From: Seriola aureovittata
Taxonomy: Eukaryota > Chordata > Actinopteri > Carangiformes > Carangidae
DNA: 64,000 bases
Assembly (NCBI RefSeq): GCF_021018895.1
Contig: NC_079387.1
Span: forward strand, 868,583 to 932,582
Direction: 5' to 3'
The notes below the pieces were generated by a model, which worked only from the letters and a program-made list of their open reading frames with translations, made no database searches and was not told where the DNA came from. Of this stretch, positions 35,501 to 48,400 are shown one piece after another. The translations under genes were made by a program, and so were the position numbers. How positions within the stretch are numbered: position 1 is the stretch's first letter; each line of letters starts with the position of its first letter.

Positions 35501-38500
35501 TGCCCGATACTTCCAGGTGATTCATGGCCGATGGCATGCTTTAAAATAAACCTATCCATTAACAGTGGTCACTGTTCTTTAATCTGAGCATTTACAGCTG
35601 TCTGCAGGCCAGCAGAGTGTATCCTATCAGGGCACCGCCGGTGGACCTGGCCTTCGGCGTACAGGTGTAAGCTCTTTATTTACTGCCATTATTTGGATGT
35701 TACAAACGCTGCTCTCTAGTTTATGGTGGACACTTTATAGATCCTTCCCTCTGCTGGAATATTAACTGTCTCTCCATGATTCAATATGAGAGCACAAGGG
35801 CTCCTGGGAGCTGTAGACCAGAGCGGCGGATACAGGTACTTGTCTAATTGAAGTCCCCTGAGCTTTGAGGGTATAGAACATATAAATTGGACAGATAGCA
35901 AATGCACAAAGTATTGACAAACATCTTACAGTGCCTTTTTCACCATCCCTCTGACTGCTGGGCAACAACACTACACAGCATAATTTCCTATTCAACAGGG
36001 ATGTGATGCGGCCGAGCCAAGTTCAGGGAAATGGACAAAGCAAAGCATTCATATATTTAAATTAGATCTGCAACACTTGACTGACTCGTGTGTGTGGAGA
36101 AGTCAGACAGAGACCTGTTTACTCCCTTTCTGTTTTGCATTGTATGTGAGTGCCTGTGCGAATTAACGAAGGAGGCCCTCTGTATTTTCAGCTCCATGTT
36201 AATTGCAAGAAATAATATTAAGGATGTGTGATTCTTATGCCTGAGCATATTGCATTATAATAAGTTCAGGAACATTACCAGGGAACACAGCTTATTAAGG
36301 AGAAGCAAGGTAGAGGCTGAATAGAGATAGATTTAACTGTAATATACTTAATCCTGAATATATTATACATTTGCATGCAAAACCCTATACAAGATTGGAA
36401 TATTAATTGAAATATGCAGATGATGTATAGGGTTATAATTATTGTTGATTTAGAAGTATAATTGGATGAAAACTTTTTTTTGGTGGACTGTTCTGGCAAT
36501 GCACTGTGGTGAAAGATTAATATGCATATTCATGGTTGAATCTGTTGAACTCCTATTACTGACAATTGGTTTAGAGAATACGTTTGTGAGGCTGGGTTGA
36601 AAGGCTGCAGGAAGACAATAGCAAACGGAGAGTATGCAGAGAAATAAATGTTTCACTGAGCATTGAGGCAAAATGAAAATTAAAAAAACAAAGACCTTTG
36701 AGCAAGCTGAAGATAAAGGACTAAACTGTTTTCAAGTTTTAACTTCTTCATAACAAATTATGTATACTGTACATGCTGGCTGACCATTCTCAAATGGTTA
36801 GGTTTTTCAAATGTTTTTTTCTTCTATTATAAACCATTGATTCACATTCCCTTTCATAAGATATGGAAATATATTGTTGAGTATCACATAGCACTGAAAG
36901 CTTTCATTAGATTCCAAATTTTATTTACTTATATTTTTATGATAATGTATATTTCCCGAACTGTCATTTTGATAGTTGTAGGCTGTGTTTAATCAGGTAA
37001 TGTTTTACAAATATTGATGCATTTCAAAAGCTGATTTTTATACTGTACAGACCAAATGAATGGAAATAAATGGGTGTTTGGAATGAGAAAGAAAATATAT
37101 ATTATTTATATATACATTTCTGAAACACAGCAAGCACAAAACTGAACATGTTAATGTAAAACATATGTTATCTGTACCTCTAAAACATATTTAAAAACAA
37201 AAACAAAAATAACCTTTCTGTTCCTATCAATGAAATTCAGAGCATCCTTATGATTTCATAAATCAACCTCCTATCGTTACTAACTGTTCATTTACATCAC
37301 ATCAGGTGGCCCTTTTTTAAATACTGGATATATCTTCTTCTCCTCTACCTTACTGAAGCTTATAATGACAAGGATAGGAATGAGTTATCATGTGCTTATA
37401 GGCTGATAAATGGATAAAAGATGGCTGCACGAGCTAAGAGCCAGCTGCCCCTGGCCGCTTACCACCTCCTCTGCAAATCAGCCTCCTGTGAATCTCCATC
37501 CCTCTCTCAGCAGCTCTGAACTACATGCAATAGGTAATAAGACTTCACGTCCTTCACAGGATTAAGTACACGTTGGGTCACATGTAGAGCCAGTTCACCT
37601 TTCACCTGCTTCACCTTGCATAACCACTGGAAACACATTTTATTTATCCTCTTCATCTGCCTTCTTTATTCTTGCCGACAAACTTCATGAGTCATGACAG
37701 GCAGGTTGGCTTTAATGCGACCCACCGGAAACCACTCCCGCGACCTCGGCTGTCTTGGGCTGCCGAACAGCCCTCCCTGCCCGTCTCTCCTTGTCACACA
37801 AAAGAGAAACGCTGAAGGACCTCCGCTAACTCTTGTCAGAGCTGTCACGGACTCTGCAGCCGCCTCGGTCCTGACAAGCAGTTGGTTGAAATACCCGGCG
37901 AGACCTGTCGCCCCGCTTCCCCCTCCCCTCCACTACCATCATTACCTTCTTATTTTATATGCTGATTTATTTCATTTCACCTTATTTTCCCTCCCTTCCT
38001 TTTCTCTTTCAAACTCTTCTCACAGCTCAAGACAGAACCCTTTTTACTCATAAATGCCTGAAAACACAATTAAAAGCTGTGACCCAGATTGCAGAGCTGA
38101 CCGTAACGTAACCCTGGTCATCCCTTGTGCCGTCCATACCCGACCCCCACCGGATGATCCCACTGTCACAACCCCCCCCAAATATCTACTCCTGCTTCTG
38201 CATGCAGATGATAAGGAAGAGGAAGAAGAAGGAGATGTCATCACAGCAGAGAGACTTACAGAGTCCCTCATCAAGTCAAAGCACTGAGACCTGCTCTCAG
38301 CCACCCGGGGGCTCATACACCACTGCTTTTGATATTCAGGTCATATGCACACATACATACACACATGCACAAGATACACACATAGACACACACGCTGGGA
38401 GCATGAAAAAAGTAGAAATCTCCTGATGAAGTTTGAATGCACATAATATGTTTAGTGATATAACTGGCATGTCCCATGACTTCTGCAGAGAAAAACTCTT

Positions 38501-38612
38501 GTGGAGTATGAAAGGAAAAAGATACAGAGGCAACAAAAAAAGAGAGCTTTCTGGCTCATAATTGCCACATTCAGTTTCTTGAAAACATCAAAGGCTCCAA
38601 CCAATACCACAA
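32599..38612. other. intergenic block, possible regulatory DNA, no confirmed gene
   Basis: No supported gene, although a 99-codon frame at 32,949-33,248 is discussed as a finding. High-complexity, CpG-containing segments lie at about 34,960-35,300 and 37,690-37,920. A perfect 12-base palindrome AATATGCATATT is at 36,519-36,530 within homeodomain-like AT-rich sequence. CA-rich words occupy 38,341-38,395. Confidence 0.45.
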
Positions 38613-38625
38613 AGGTCAAAGGTCA
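38613..38625 (+). promoter_or_regulatory. perfect DR1 nuclear-receptor element
   Basis: AGGTCA A AGGTCA is two exact consensus half-sites in direct orientation with a one-base spacer. DR1 elements are bound by HNF4, PPAR-RXR, RXR homodimers and COUP-TF. No promoter or gene is visible next to it, so it would act as a distal element if used. A 13-base exact match is expected rarely by chance in 64 kb but is not proof of function. Confidence 0.4.
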
Positions 38626-38823
38626 GATTTGAAAGCATGGCTGTCTGAGAGCATTGCTGTGGCCCATTTTCATACTAAATACCAATTATAAGCAAGTTTT
38701 TAGTCTCAAAGATTCCAGTATGTAGAGAAACTGTAATTTTTGGGGATTTTTTTTGGATGTGCTGTTGAATGAAACTCTCCCAAGGGAGAAAATGGTCACA
38801 GTTAGATTAATTGACTGATCCTG

Positions 38824-39240
38824 TCACAAACGTATGCTGCCAACTTTGTGGCAACAGTTTGAAAATGGCCATTTCCTGTTTGAACATGGCAATGTCTCCA
38901 TGTACAGAGTCTGGTCCAAAAAAGAATGGTGTCTTCCAAGTTTGGTGTGGAGGAACTTGACTGGCCTGCAAAGAGCCCTGATGTCAACCCTATCCAACAC
39001 CTTTGGGATGAACTGAACTTAACTCGGAAAGCGAGCCAGGCCTTATCACCCAACATTAGTGTTGCATCTCTTGTGGGTGAATAGGAGCAAATCCCTGCAA
39101 CTAGGTTTCAAAATCTGGCAGGTAGCCTGAAACCAGAGAAGCTGTCAGAGCAACAGATTAATGTCCATGGTTTTCAATTGAGATTACATATGATTGTAAT
39201 GTATCCCTGTCCACATTCTTTTGGCTATACATACACTGTA
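38824..39240 (+). mobile_element. Tc1/mariner transposon, 3' third only
   Basis: The segment carries the C-terminal part of a Tc1-type transposase followed by the right terminal region TGTCCACATTCTTTTGGCTATAC (39,208-39,230), which is the usual terminal motif of fish Tc1 elements. No left inverted end or N-terminal transposase is seen upstream, so about two thirds of the element is missing. The boundary at the left is approximate. Confidence 0.85.
38834..39100 (+). pseudogene. Tc1-type transposase, C-terminal remnant
   Basis: The plus-strand coding remnant reads 'LWQQFENGHFLFEHGNVSMY' in one frame. After a frameshift near 38,935-38,950 it reads 'ELDWPAKSPDVNPIQHLWDEL' in another. These are the regions holding the second and third catalytic residues of the DD34E nuclease. 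The aspartate of the 'HDN' motif is glycine here (codon 38,888-38,890), and the glutamate of 'NPIE' is glutamine (codon 38,995-38,997). With the frameshift and 5' loss, this copy is inactive. The second frame decays after 'NLTRKASQALSPNISVA' near 39,070. Confidence 0.85.
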
Positions 39241-42129
39241 TTAGATATATGGTATACTTCTAATATGCTGTATGGAATTTGGACTCAGGTTTACTTTTCC
39301 TCTGCTCTGTTATTGCAGTTGCTGCCACCACTAGCATCACCTTGATAAGCTTAACAAGCTCACTGCCAACCACGCCCATATTGTCCGCCCAAGTGAAATG
39401 GTTACCGCCCCAAAATGTCCTCAGTAACATTGAAAGGACTGCTTCAAGGAAATGGGGAATTTCAGGCCTAGTACAGAGACTGGTACGGTAGAAAAGACAT
39501 AAATTATTTATTATTCTCATCTTGCAGCTTCAAGTATGGGTCCTGCACAACACCACTTCTGCCTTATTGACAGTTTGGGTTTGAGGCTACTTTCAGTGAC
39601 AGGGCAGTGTCTGTGTGTGTTTACTGTTGGCTTCTGCATGTATGTTGGTATAAGAGACGTGGGAGCTCAGTATTTGTTTAGTCGGTCTGGCGGCCACGCC
39701 GATTTCATGATAAATATTAACGCTCAAATATGTGAGTAGGGCATTTATTGAAAGTGATCACTCCAAACATTGTTTGTTTGTCTGCAAAACTGCAGCAGCC
39801 TCTTTTCGTCAAGCGGGTTATGAGAAATTTCTCTCCAAAACAGCCCAAATGTAACCAATTCGATTTGTGTTTGTTTTTTGCCTTTTTGAGACTGTTTGTC
39901 AATGTTTAGAAGTGCTTGTGTGCAAGTGTGTGTTTGTGTGTGTATGTGTGTGTTGGGGAGGGGGTCCACATGTGCGTAATGATGATAGCTACACTACACT
40001 CGGGAAAAACAAACACCTCAAGAGACCCATATATATCCACTCGCAGGGAAGTTTTATAAACCAGAGTGCAGTACATTTATCCACCCACTCCATTTTTTTC
40101 CTGCATGGGATTACAAGGTGGTCAGGCTCTGCCAAGAATCCTCTAGGTGCAGCGCAAGGGGAGTGAGAGCAGTGTGTGTGTGAGAAAAAAGCCAAAATAC
40201 TTGACTTTGGAGTCAAACGGGTGGGGGTGGGAAGGAGAAGGGGGGTGGGGGTGGGGGGGTCTTGAAGTTGAGAGGCCGGAAATGGAGAGAGAGACCAAGG
40301 AACAGTGGGAGACTGACCTTTTACAAGACAGCTGTTCTCTCTCAGGTGCTTGTTCTCAGCATATCTACAGCCCCCTTTTTTTTTTTTTTGCATTAGTCAT
40401 TATTTGGTCCCACAGGATCAGGAATGGGCTGGGGTGAGTGTATGTGACAGGAAGCAAAACTACACTCTTAGAAAAGCATGTGATCCGTTCAGGAAAGCAC
40501 ACAGCTGATACACAGACTTAGTGCATTTTTAATCAAACAATTGTTGAGCTATTTCTCCAATACATACGCATGAATTAATAGGTGATGCTAAACGGACGTT
40601 ACTGGGGTGAGACTAGATGTTTTGTTTTTCTATTTTACATATTGTCTGGGCATTTTAAGTCTTGAGGGTTGACACGAAGAGAGGGGAGAGAGAGATGAGA
40701 AACAACATGCAACATAGGGTCCAAGACCAGAACCAGAGATATTATGTTTCCTGCTACCTTAAATCCATTTTCTGTTTCACTTCAGTGAAAGAGAGTGGAG
40801 AGCTTAATTTTCCAGTGATGTCTAAATGCTGGATGACTCATTTTATTTGGGCATACAAAAAAGGTCAAATGTCAAGATACTGATTACTGGCACAAAACAT
40901 TGTTGTACCAACACACAGATCAGCCTCTGACGCTCATACCAGTCTAACTGTAGATTTGAAATATAAACTGCATTGAAAGGTGCCACAAATGTGTGTTGTA
41001 AAGCCACAGAGACAGATGTATTTCAAGCATTTCTCTTTTATGAGTGTACTAAAGGAGTCAGAGGGGGTTTGTTGAGCGCAAGGAAAAGGCATTAGGTGAT
41101 ACGGCGCACCTCATCTCCGCCAAGCTCTCCAGGTTACAACAGAGAAGGGAGGGGAAGGACCCCCCCGCCCCCCCCGCGAAAGTCTTCAATCTTGTGAAGC
41201 CTGAGGGGCTGAGTAGGTGTTTAATTATTAAAGGTGTTTGAACAAAAGGCTATTCTAAGCCTGCTGGAGCCACCAACTGGACATTCTCCTCAGTGTTTGA
41301 TGGATGACTACCTTCAGAAATAGTCTGTTTCCCTCACTGTGTTTGTGTTAAATTACACCAAAAGACTCCCAGAGACCTGTGCTGTCTTTTCTCCTTGTTA
41401 AAGAAGAATATCCTCACATTTGTGGTGTTTCACAGATGCAGCAACACGCTGTGTTTACTACAAAAGGTGAACACAATGATTAATCAGCATAGAAGTTAAT
41501 GCTTGTCTGTGAAGTGCTTTGGAAAGTTTAGTTTATGATGTCGCTTTGCTGCTGGCTGAATAAAACTTTAGAGAACAGTAGAATCAATGCAATTTTGATG
41601 GTAAACCAGTAGCCATTATAAAGTCTCTTCTTTGTGCATCCATACTGCATAAATCCTGCATTAACATTACAGAGAATAACCTCTTAAATGTTACACTGCT
41701 GAATCAAATTAGTATTATTCAATGGCAGTAAACAAAGGAAATACAATGATGGCATGAAAAACATTATTCAAAGTCCTCAATTTAAACTTTTACTCAAGTA
41801 AAATTGCAGAATTGTTCTATTTCAATGTTGCTCATCAAGAATAATCTGTTCTTTGCAGAGAATAAAATTATGAATGCACCAATATCTAAGAGGCATTTTA
41901 ATGTACTCTGTTCATGTCCTCTTTGGTAGTTTAAAAGTAACGACACATCAGTTTTAAAACTACGATCATTAAGTATTTATAGTAAAGAAATTTACTATAA
42001 TAAATGTTTAGTGTCTGCAGAAACATACAGTGACATACACTGCACGTAAAAAGGTACTTGGACAAGCAGTGATTTTTCTCAAGAATTCCTGCTGGATATG
42101 AGCTGAAGTGCTGCTGCAAACAAGCAGTA
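39241..42129. other. intergenic block, no gene recognised
   Basis: Simple repeats include a TG-rich tract at about 39,918-39,955, the G-rich tract annotated at 40,219-40,259, a T-run at 40,377-40,389 and a C-rich tract at 41,161-41,178. The 134-codon minus frame at 39,989-40,393 overlaps a 96-codon plus frame and the G-rich tract, and is probably spurious. A weak LINE-tail-like stretch near 41,506-41,572 was not called. Confidence 0.5.
40219..40259 (+). repeat. G-rich tract with quadruplex potential
   Basis: GGGTGGGGGTGGG, a short GA-rich spacer, then GGGGGGTGGGGGTGGGGGGG. Each half alone nearly meets the four-run quadruplex rule, and together they give many alternatives. Confidence 0.85.
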
Positions 42130-42420
42130 AAGAAGTTAGACTTTATTAAAGAGTAATGTAAGCAAAGCAAGAAACATAAAAGCAAAGCAAGAAACATAAA
42201 AGCATCACATAAAAAGACGAACATCAGGAAAGATTAATAAAACATTAACACATAAAAGCAAGCCTGTAAAAGTGAGATTCAGAAGTGATTTAAAAGATGA
42301 TACTGATTCAGTCGTCCAAACCTCGCTGTTCACATTGTAATAAGACTCAGGAGCTCTGACGGCAAACAAACACTTGCATTTTGGTTTTTTTGGATGGCCA
42401 TTAGGAACCCAAGGACTTCA
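42130..42420 (-). mobile_element. 3' fragment of an L2/CR1/Rex1-type LINE
   Basis: On the minus strand the sequence reads 'CLFAVRAPESYYNVNSEVW', then 'TTESVSSFKSLLNLTFTGL'. This is the C-terminal end of the LINE protein, where families carry an 'RAPxLWNSLP' motif followed by 'SxxSFKSLLKTHL'. The tryptophan-asparagine pair of the first motif is degraded. The plus-strand sequence toward 42,130 (the 3' side) ends in a stretch resembling the LINE 3' terminus (minus strand ...CTCTTTAATAAAGTCTAACTT). Only the last roughly 290 bases are kept, as expected from 5'-truncated insertion. Confidence 0.6.
42161..42200 (+). repeat. perfect 2 x 20-bp tandem duplication
   Basis: AGCAAAGCAAGAAACATAAA occurs twice, back to back and without a mismatch. 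It lies in the 3' untranslated part of the LINE fragment. Perfect identity suggests a recent slippage or replication event relative to the age of the LINE. Confidence 0.95.
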
Positions 42421-45400
42421 GAGTTTCCATTCATAACAGGGTTCAAATCACATGAAACATGATTGTACCATTTTTGATTTACTGGCCTGCAGCAGGTTTG
42501 TTTTGGTCAGTAAAACTGCAAGACACCAGTGCCGGATCCAAGAACCAGAGTTACTAAACTATATGGAAAACGTGGTTGCGTTACACCTAGGACGTGAAAT
42601 CTGACACATCAAGAATATGGAACTTGACTGGTTTAACCACAGGGCAAAGCAAGCAACTGCACCTCACCACCGTCGGGCTACAAAAGCCCCACAATTACTG
42701 TCAATTACATTTTTTTTTTGGTCATTTGATTAATTGCAAAATTCATCAGGGAATTTGAACCATTAAAGTGCAGGAGAGGAAGAAGAGTTTCAGTAAAACC
42801 TGTTTTGGCTACTTCCCTGTTTCGGATCAGTCATGCTTTTTAAATCAAAAGAAGCGTGTCCACATTTGCAGTAAACCCAATCATATGATACCCTTACAAT
42901 GACTCACCATATCAGATAAAGAACTTGTATTTCACAAAATATACACTAAAGTACTCATAGATGAAATACAGGTTTTGTAACCCTAACAAAAAATCCTCCT
43001 TGAAGAACAGACACTCCAAGAATCTGGTGTTTTCTGGGCAGTTCCTGATGAAATAAATGAGTTGTTTGAATTACCACTTAATAACAGGGTTGGGGCAGAT
43101 TGCTGGAGACGATGTTCCCTCGTGGTTGCTGGACTATACGTTCAGACTGATGTTTCCACAAATTAAAAATCCACCCGAAACCTTGTGAAATCAGGCTGCG
43201 GTGCGCCAATACCTGCTCAGTCAGGACTCCTGGGTCAGTAAAATTCCAGGTCGGAAAAATGCTAACAGAGCCTTCAACACTTTCTGGTTTTAAAAAAATG
43301 AAGGAGTCCAGGCAAGGAGCAGCATTGAGGGTTACGGTTAATTTTCCTCCCTCCGAGAAATACAGTTATTCAAGGAAAATAAGTTATCTCGCCCTCTGTC
43401 TGTCTTTCTCTGAGAGCCAAGAATTTCATATTTAACTTTCATTTAGGCACTGTCATGAAGTGACAGAATACTACAGATAACAAATATATGTGAAAGATAT
43501 AAAACTTTTATTTCTGTGAACTGTGTGTAAGTACATAACTTTCAGTGATGTTGGCCTGATAAACTTGTATTCCTTAAATGTCCATCTTGATGGATAGTGT
43601 TAAAAAAAGAGGATGTTTTAGATCTGTTTTTTGTAGTAAATGTCCTCAAATGTATATTAATCATGTATATTGTGACATATTTTACATCTCATGCTTGTAT
43701 GATATAATTCTGGCAGGACATAGTATTCTGCTCCGTTTATAGTTCTTAGTTTTGGCCCAGTTCAGAATGTACTCAGCTGGGTACCCATGTTTCTTATTTG
43801 GTTTAACAGGAAGATGCCTCAGACCTAATCTGATAAATTGAACTATTACTAAAGAAAAATTCTCATTTGTCAAAATTTCTGTCACGAGCAGTCAGACAAT
43901 CATGTAGGCTGGAAACGAGCCAACAAAAGTTTAGATTTATTTGGAGGTAAACCTTAAAGTGAGCACATCTGGAATATTGGTGATCCCTCAATGCACATGA
44001 AAACTGTGCACATAACTATGCTAAGTACGGCAGGTCAAGCTGATGCAGGAAGTTGGTCTGTAAACTGTCACAGATATTTATAACGGACAGCTTGCCAGGT
44101 CACTTTGTCCAAGATCTCAGCATGAACTTGTGCATTAAAATGATACTATTACCGATAGGAGTCACGGCCAAAATGATGAAAATAAGACCCAAGTTGCATG
44201 AAAAGAAAATCTCTCCTTAAATATTGTTGGATCATACTTCGGAAGGAAATGTCTTGGTGGCTTTAAATTCTATTTACAATGGTTTGGCCAGAAAAATCAC
44301 GTATTTGTCCAATTTTATGATTATATAATCATTTTTTAGATTATTTTCACAGCCTAGACAACACAGTTCTGAAGTGTATGACCTAGTATGAACATTTACC
44401 TCTTGTGCAGCATGTGGTCGTGTGTGCTTCTAGCTGAGGCTTTTAATTCTGTACTTAAAGCCAGTCTCCTGCCTGTGACTGTGTCGTGCCAAGCAGGCCA
44501 CCGTTCCCTGTTAATCGACTCTGAAAGCTTCAGTGGAAAACTTCAGCTCTGACCCAGTGACACCGGCACTTGCTACACAACAGCGAGCCTCAGGAGACAA
44601 CCTAGCATCAAATTACCTCTCTGCTCGGACCTGTACTTTCTCCATGTGTGTGTTTCTGGGAGACAGTATGTGTTTAGGAGGTTGTGGGGGCTGGTGCGGG
44701 GTTGGGGTCGTACTTGCCTTGACCACAGGCTGACTGCTAGCCCCGGGCCCCTGGCGTCAGTGTCAGGGAGAGGTGAATCGGACTATCTTCACTTGCAAAT
44801 CTATCCCCCGAGACCCCTGAGCCCTCACACCATCCCCACCTCCTCTCCCACCTCTTGCAAAACATCCTTTTAGAGGGGGTCCATCGGCCATTATGTCCCT
44901 CCTCACCTCTCTCGCCACTCCAGCGGGGCACTATCTGAGGGGAGGAGAGGTGCGACCACGCCACTAATCTCTTTCTCTGAGTCGCTTTGCCCTGCCCATG
45001 TCACTCTCTGCCACTGCTCTCCAAGGACAGCTACCTCCACAGTCAAGGTGACACAGAGTTTAGTTTTTTCCTGCAGCCAGAATGGACACAGACCTGGACT
45101 ACCAGGCTTTATGAATTACAGGCCTTGCTTAAGTGGTAATTTAGGCAGGAATTAAGGGATAACGTGTATTTTAAGAGAGGAAATCCTTTGAGTTTCCTTT
45201 TATAATAGAGCACCTACCTCACAGTGGGTAATTGGAGCCAGATGTTGCTCCATGCAGCATTAAAAGCACCGGCCTTTCTTTTTTTCCTCTCAGCTACGTG
45301 AAACATCTTGAAATTCTGTCATCATACCGGCTTTTGTGCGCTTGTGCGCTTGCATATACTCCCGTGTCTGTGCCACATAATCACATTAGTTAGATTTAAT

Positions 45401-48400
45401 CTAAGAAGAGGCAAATTATGTGCTTTTCCCATCAAATTTAGCTGCATGACGAGCAGCGTGTAGAATCAGTGAGTACAACCTATCCCAGAGTGCTTTGCAT
45501 GGATGGCATTGGACTGGAAAAAGAGACAGAGAGGAGAGAGTGAGGCACAGGATGAAAGGGAAACGCTAATAATGTCTCACATGTGTACTGGCAAATTGTC
45601 TACTAACACCGGCAAGCAGCACACTCACTAGCTGGGAACGTGGCAGCAGCCTCCTAATAAGCAGCATGCACTATTTATGATCATAAACCAAGGGCAGGGA
45701 GGGTGAGTGCTGTCAAAATAAAAAAACATGTCAATCTTAGCTCCCCACTGTTGCCTGAGCTCATTGCCTGTCTGTTAATGCACTTTTTTTTTCATGTTTG
45801 CCTATGATGTACAAAGGCGGGAAAAATCACATCAAACCCACAGATTTCTTAAACTTCTACAAAAAAGGGGAGGGAGGGGCGTGCTGGAATTCAAAGGGAA
45901 TATCAAAGTTAGGAGAAGTACGGGAATACGTCTGTGAAAAAGTAAATATTTTGTCCTAATGGTTTGTGTGTTTGAGAAAAGCACATGTGATGAAAACCAG
46001 AGATATACATGTTGGTGCACTCGGCAGAAAGCTAGGTGGGGAAGTACGGTTAGGTGGAAAAAAAAAAAAAGAAAAAAAATGAGGCCAGGCTTCGTTTTAA
46101 TACTTCATAGGGCATTGAAAATTCCCTCTGAATTTCCCTAACTTCTCCCCGCTCTTTGCAATTATGCATGTTTATTCATTTTGATTAACAGCGATGAAAA
46201 GTCATGCCTGCCGTGCACCTCATATATGAACATTTGTAACACTGAGCGAGTGACAGTCCATCAGATGAAACACATGAAAACAAACTTTCAGCTTTTCTTC
46301 TTCTGCTTTATACCTACTCAAACAGCAGGTAGTGGAAATAGTTTAAATATTTCACAGGTCTCACAGGACAACATTCAAAGACGACGGAGGAATATCTATG
46401 GGCTTCAAGAAAAGTTGATTTAAGATGGTGTGACACAAGTAATACGTTGATTAGTTGCCTTGGGCCCTGAATTCTCTTCACTTCTAACAACTACTCGACT
46501 TCTTTCTTCTCACGAGCCCTCCCTCTGAATCTACTGGCCACTGGGGGAATACAGGAGGGAATTACTGAGGAAGGAAAGAAGGAGCAATAGAAAATATAAT
46601 TACTGTCAGGTCAAAACATATAATGACATGACAAAAAAATAGTTGCGTTGTTTTGCAAAACATCTCGATCTTATCAAGTCATTTATGTATGTGATGGAGA
46701 ATATTTCAACCAGTTTCCACAACTTTCAAGAATTTTCCATATAAAAGCGTCTATATCTTGAAACATTAAAGAATAAAGAAGGTTATTCCACCAGAACCAG
46801 AAAAAATTATGCAGTGATGATTTTTTCACTTGTTTGAAGGAAATAAGATTTTATGGTCTTAATTGCAGTCAAAATGATATAAGAATGACATTTTTGCATT
46901 GTTAGCTCATTCGTAAGACTGGGATACAAAATACTGAGCATTTTATGAGCCTTATTAGGAATCAAACAAACCTCCTCCACCTTCAGAGGAAGAAATATAC
47001 TGAAACATGTCAGCTCAAACATGTCGGCAAAAAACAAAACAGGACTCTTTCAATAATTGCAGTGACAAGCGTTCTCCAAAACAGCAACGGTATGTGGAGA
47101 GACAAAATAAAGGTGAGTAAGAGCTCACAAGTTCCAGAAAGAAAGCAGCAAACATTTCCAGTGATGTAACTGGGCTGCGGCTCCCAGTGTGGGAAACAAG
47201 ACTAGAGGGAGGGAGGGGGCAGGGATGTTGGAGGAGACCACGGCAGCTTTGGAGTATAATAATACAAAAAGAAAAGAAACACCAATTTCCTTCCAACAGC
47301 TGAGCACCTACAGGTCATTATTTCCTCTGCTGGGCTGTAATGTGAAAGTACTGAGCTCTGGTCAGGAAAACTTCCCTGTGTAAATAATGCCTTGGCCAGA
47401 AAAAGACTTACTCCTCTACCTTGACCTCTAGCAATAAGGCAGCAACAATCTGTACACAGAGATGTTTGATCACTACAGACTGCTTCCAGAAAGTCAATTA
47501 TGTGTTATTATGAAATTAAATTGAATAATTTCTGTTTAGAGGGGTTGATAGACAAAGACCAGACGTTAACATAGAGTATGAACACATACACACATATATA
47601 CAGGGACAGATATATGTGCATATAGAGACATAACAAATGCATCAAGTTTATCACCTAATTTTATCACCTTTCTGAACAAATTAGACAATATGACAACAAA
47701 GAAGACCGTGGGATACAGTTGATAGAACAGCTAAATAAGTGGACCTTACATTTAAAATATTTACCACTCTTCTTACTTCCTCTTTCACCCTGTTCAAAAA
47801 CCCTTAACCCTCCCCCTCTGCCTTTAGTGATGTGATCCTGTGAACGTGTTTAACACCTGGCTGCAAACCAAATTTCCTTCAGGATAATAATAGTAATAAT
47901 AATGTTGAAGTAAATAAAATCTTACTTTCAATAACACTGCCTTTTTTTGTCTCTGATATTTACTTTCCTACACATCAACAGTTCTGAGGTTCTCCAAAAT
48001 GCAAAATCCTCTACAGATGCAGCCACAGTCAACTTGTACAGCACAAACATAATGAATCTACAGCATGTAGTGTAAAGTAGTGAACATACAGTATACCGCT
48101 TCCTTCCACACTATGTCTATTTTAGAGAACCTTTGCAACCTCTCCAACATTTTCACCAGGATAAACACATGTATATTTAATCTACTTGGTGATTATAGTA
48201 ATTCTAATGTGACATATATGAGTTTATCACAGCAGATGACCCCACCTAGAAAAAACATCCCTCAGCGGAGGGAAAATGAGAGAGAAAACAGGGAAGAAAA
48301 ATGATAGGAGAGGAATGATAACAACATGTAAACACTCTGACTCTCGAGGCCGGGCTAATGAACGTGCAAGGACAGGAATAGAGAGTGAAAGAGTCAGGGC

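Noticed and set aside
39989..40393. 134-codon minus-strand frame
   Set aside because: It runs through the G-rich tract, is overlapped by an opposing frame and has no recognisable domain or splice context.
41506..41572. Possible LINE 3' tail (GTGAAGTGCTTTGGAAA...AATAAAACTTTA)
   Set aside because: Similarity to LINE termini is too weak, with no tandem tail and no coding part upstream.
42034..42062. ACACTGCACGTAAAAAGGTACTTGGACA resembles a Tc1-type terminal repeat
   Set aside because: No opposing terminus or transposase in reach, and the match to Tc1 ends is partial.
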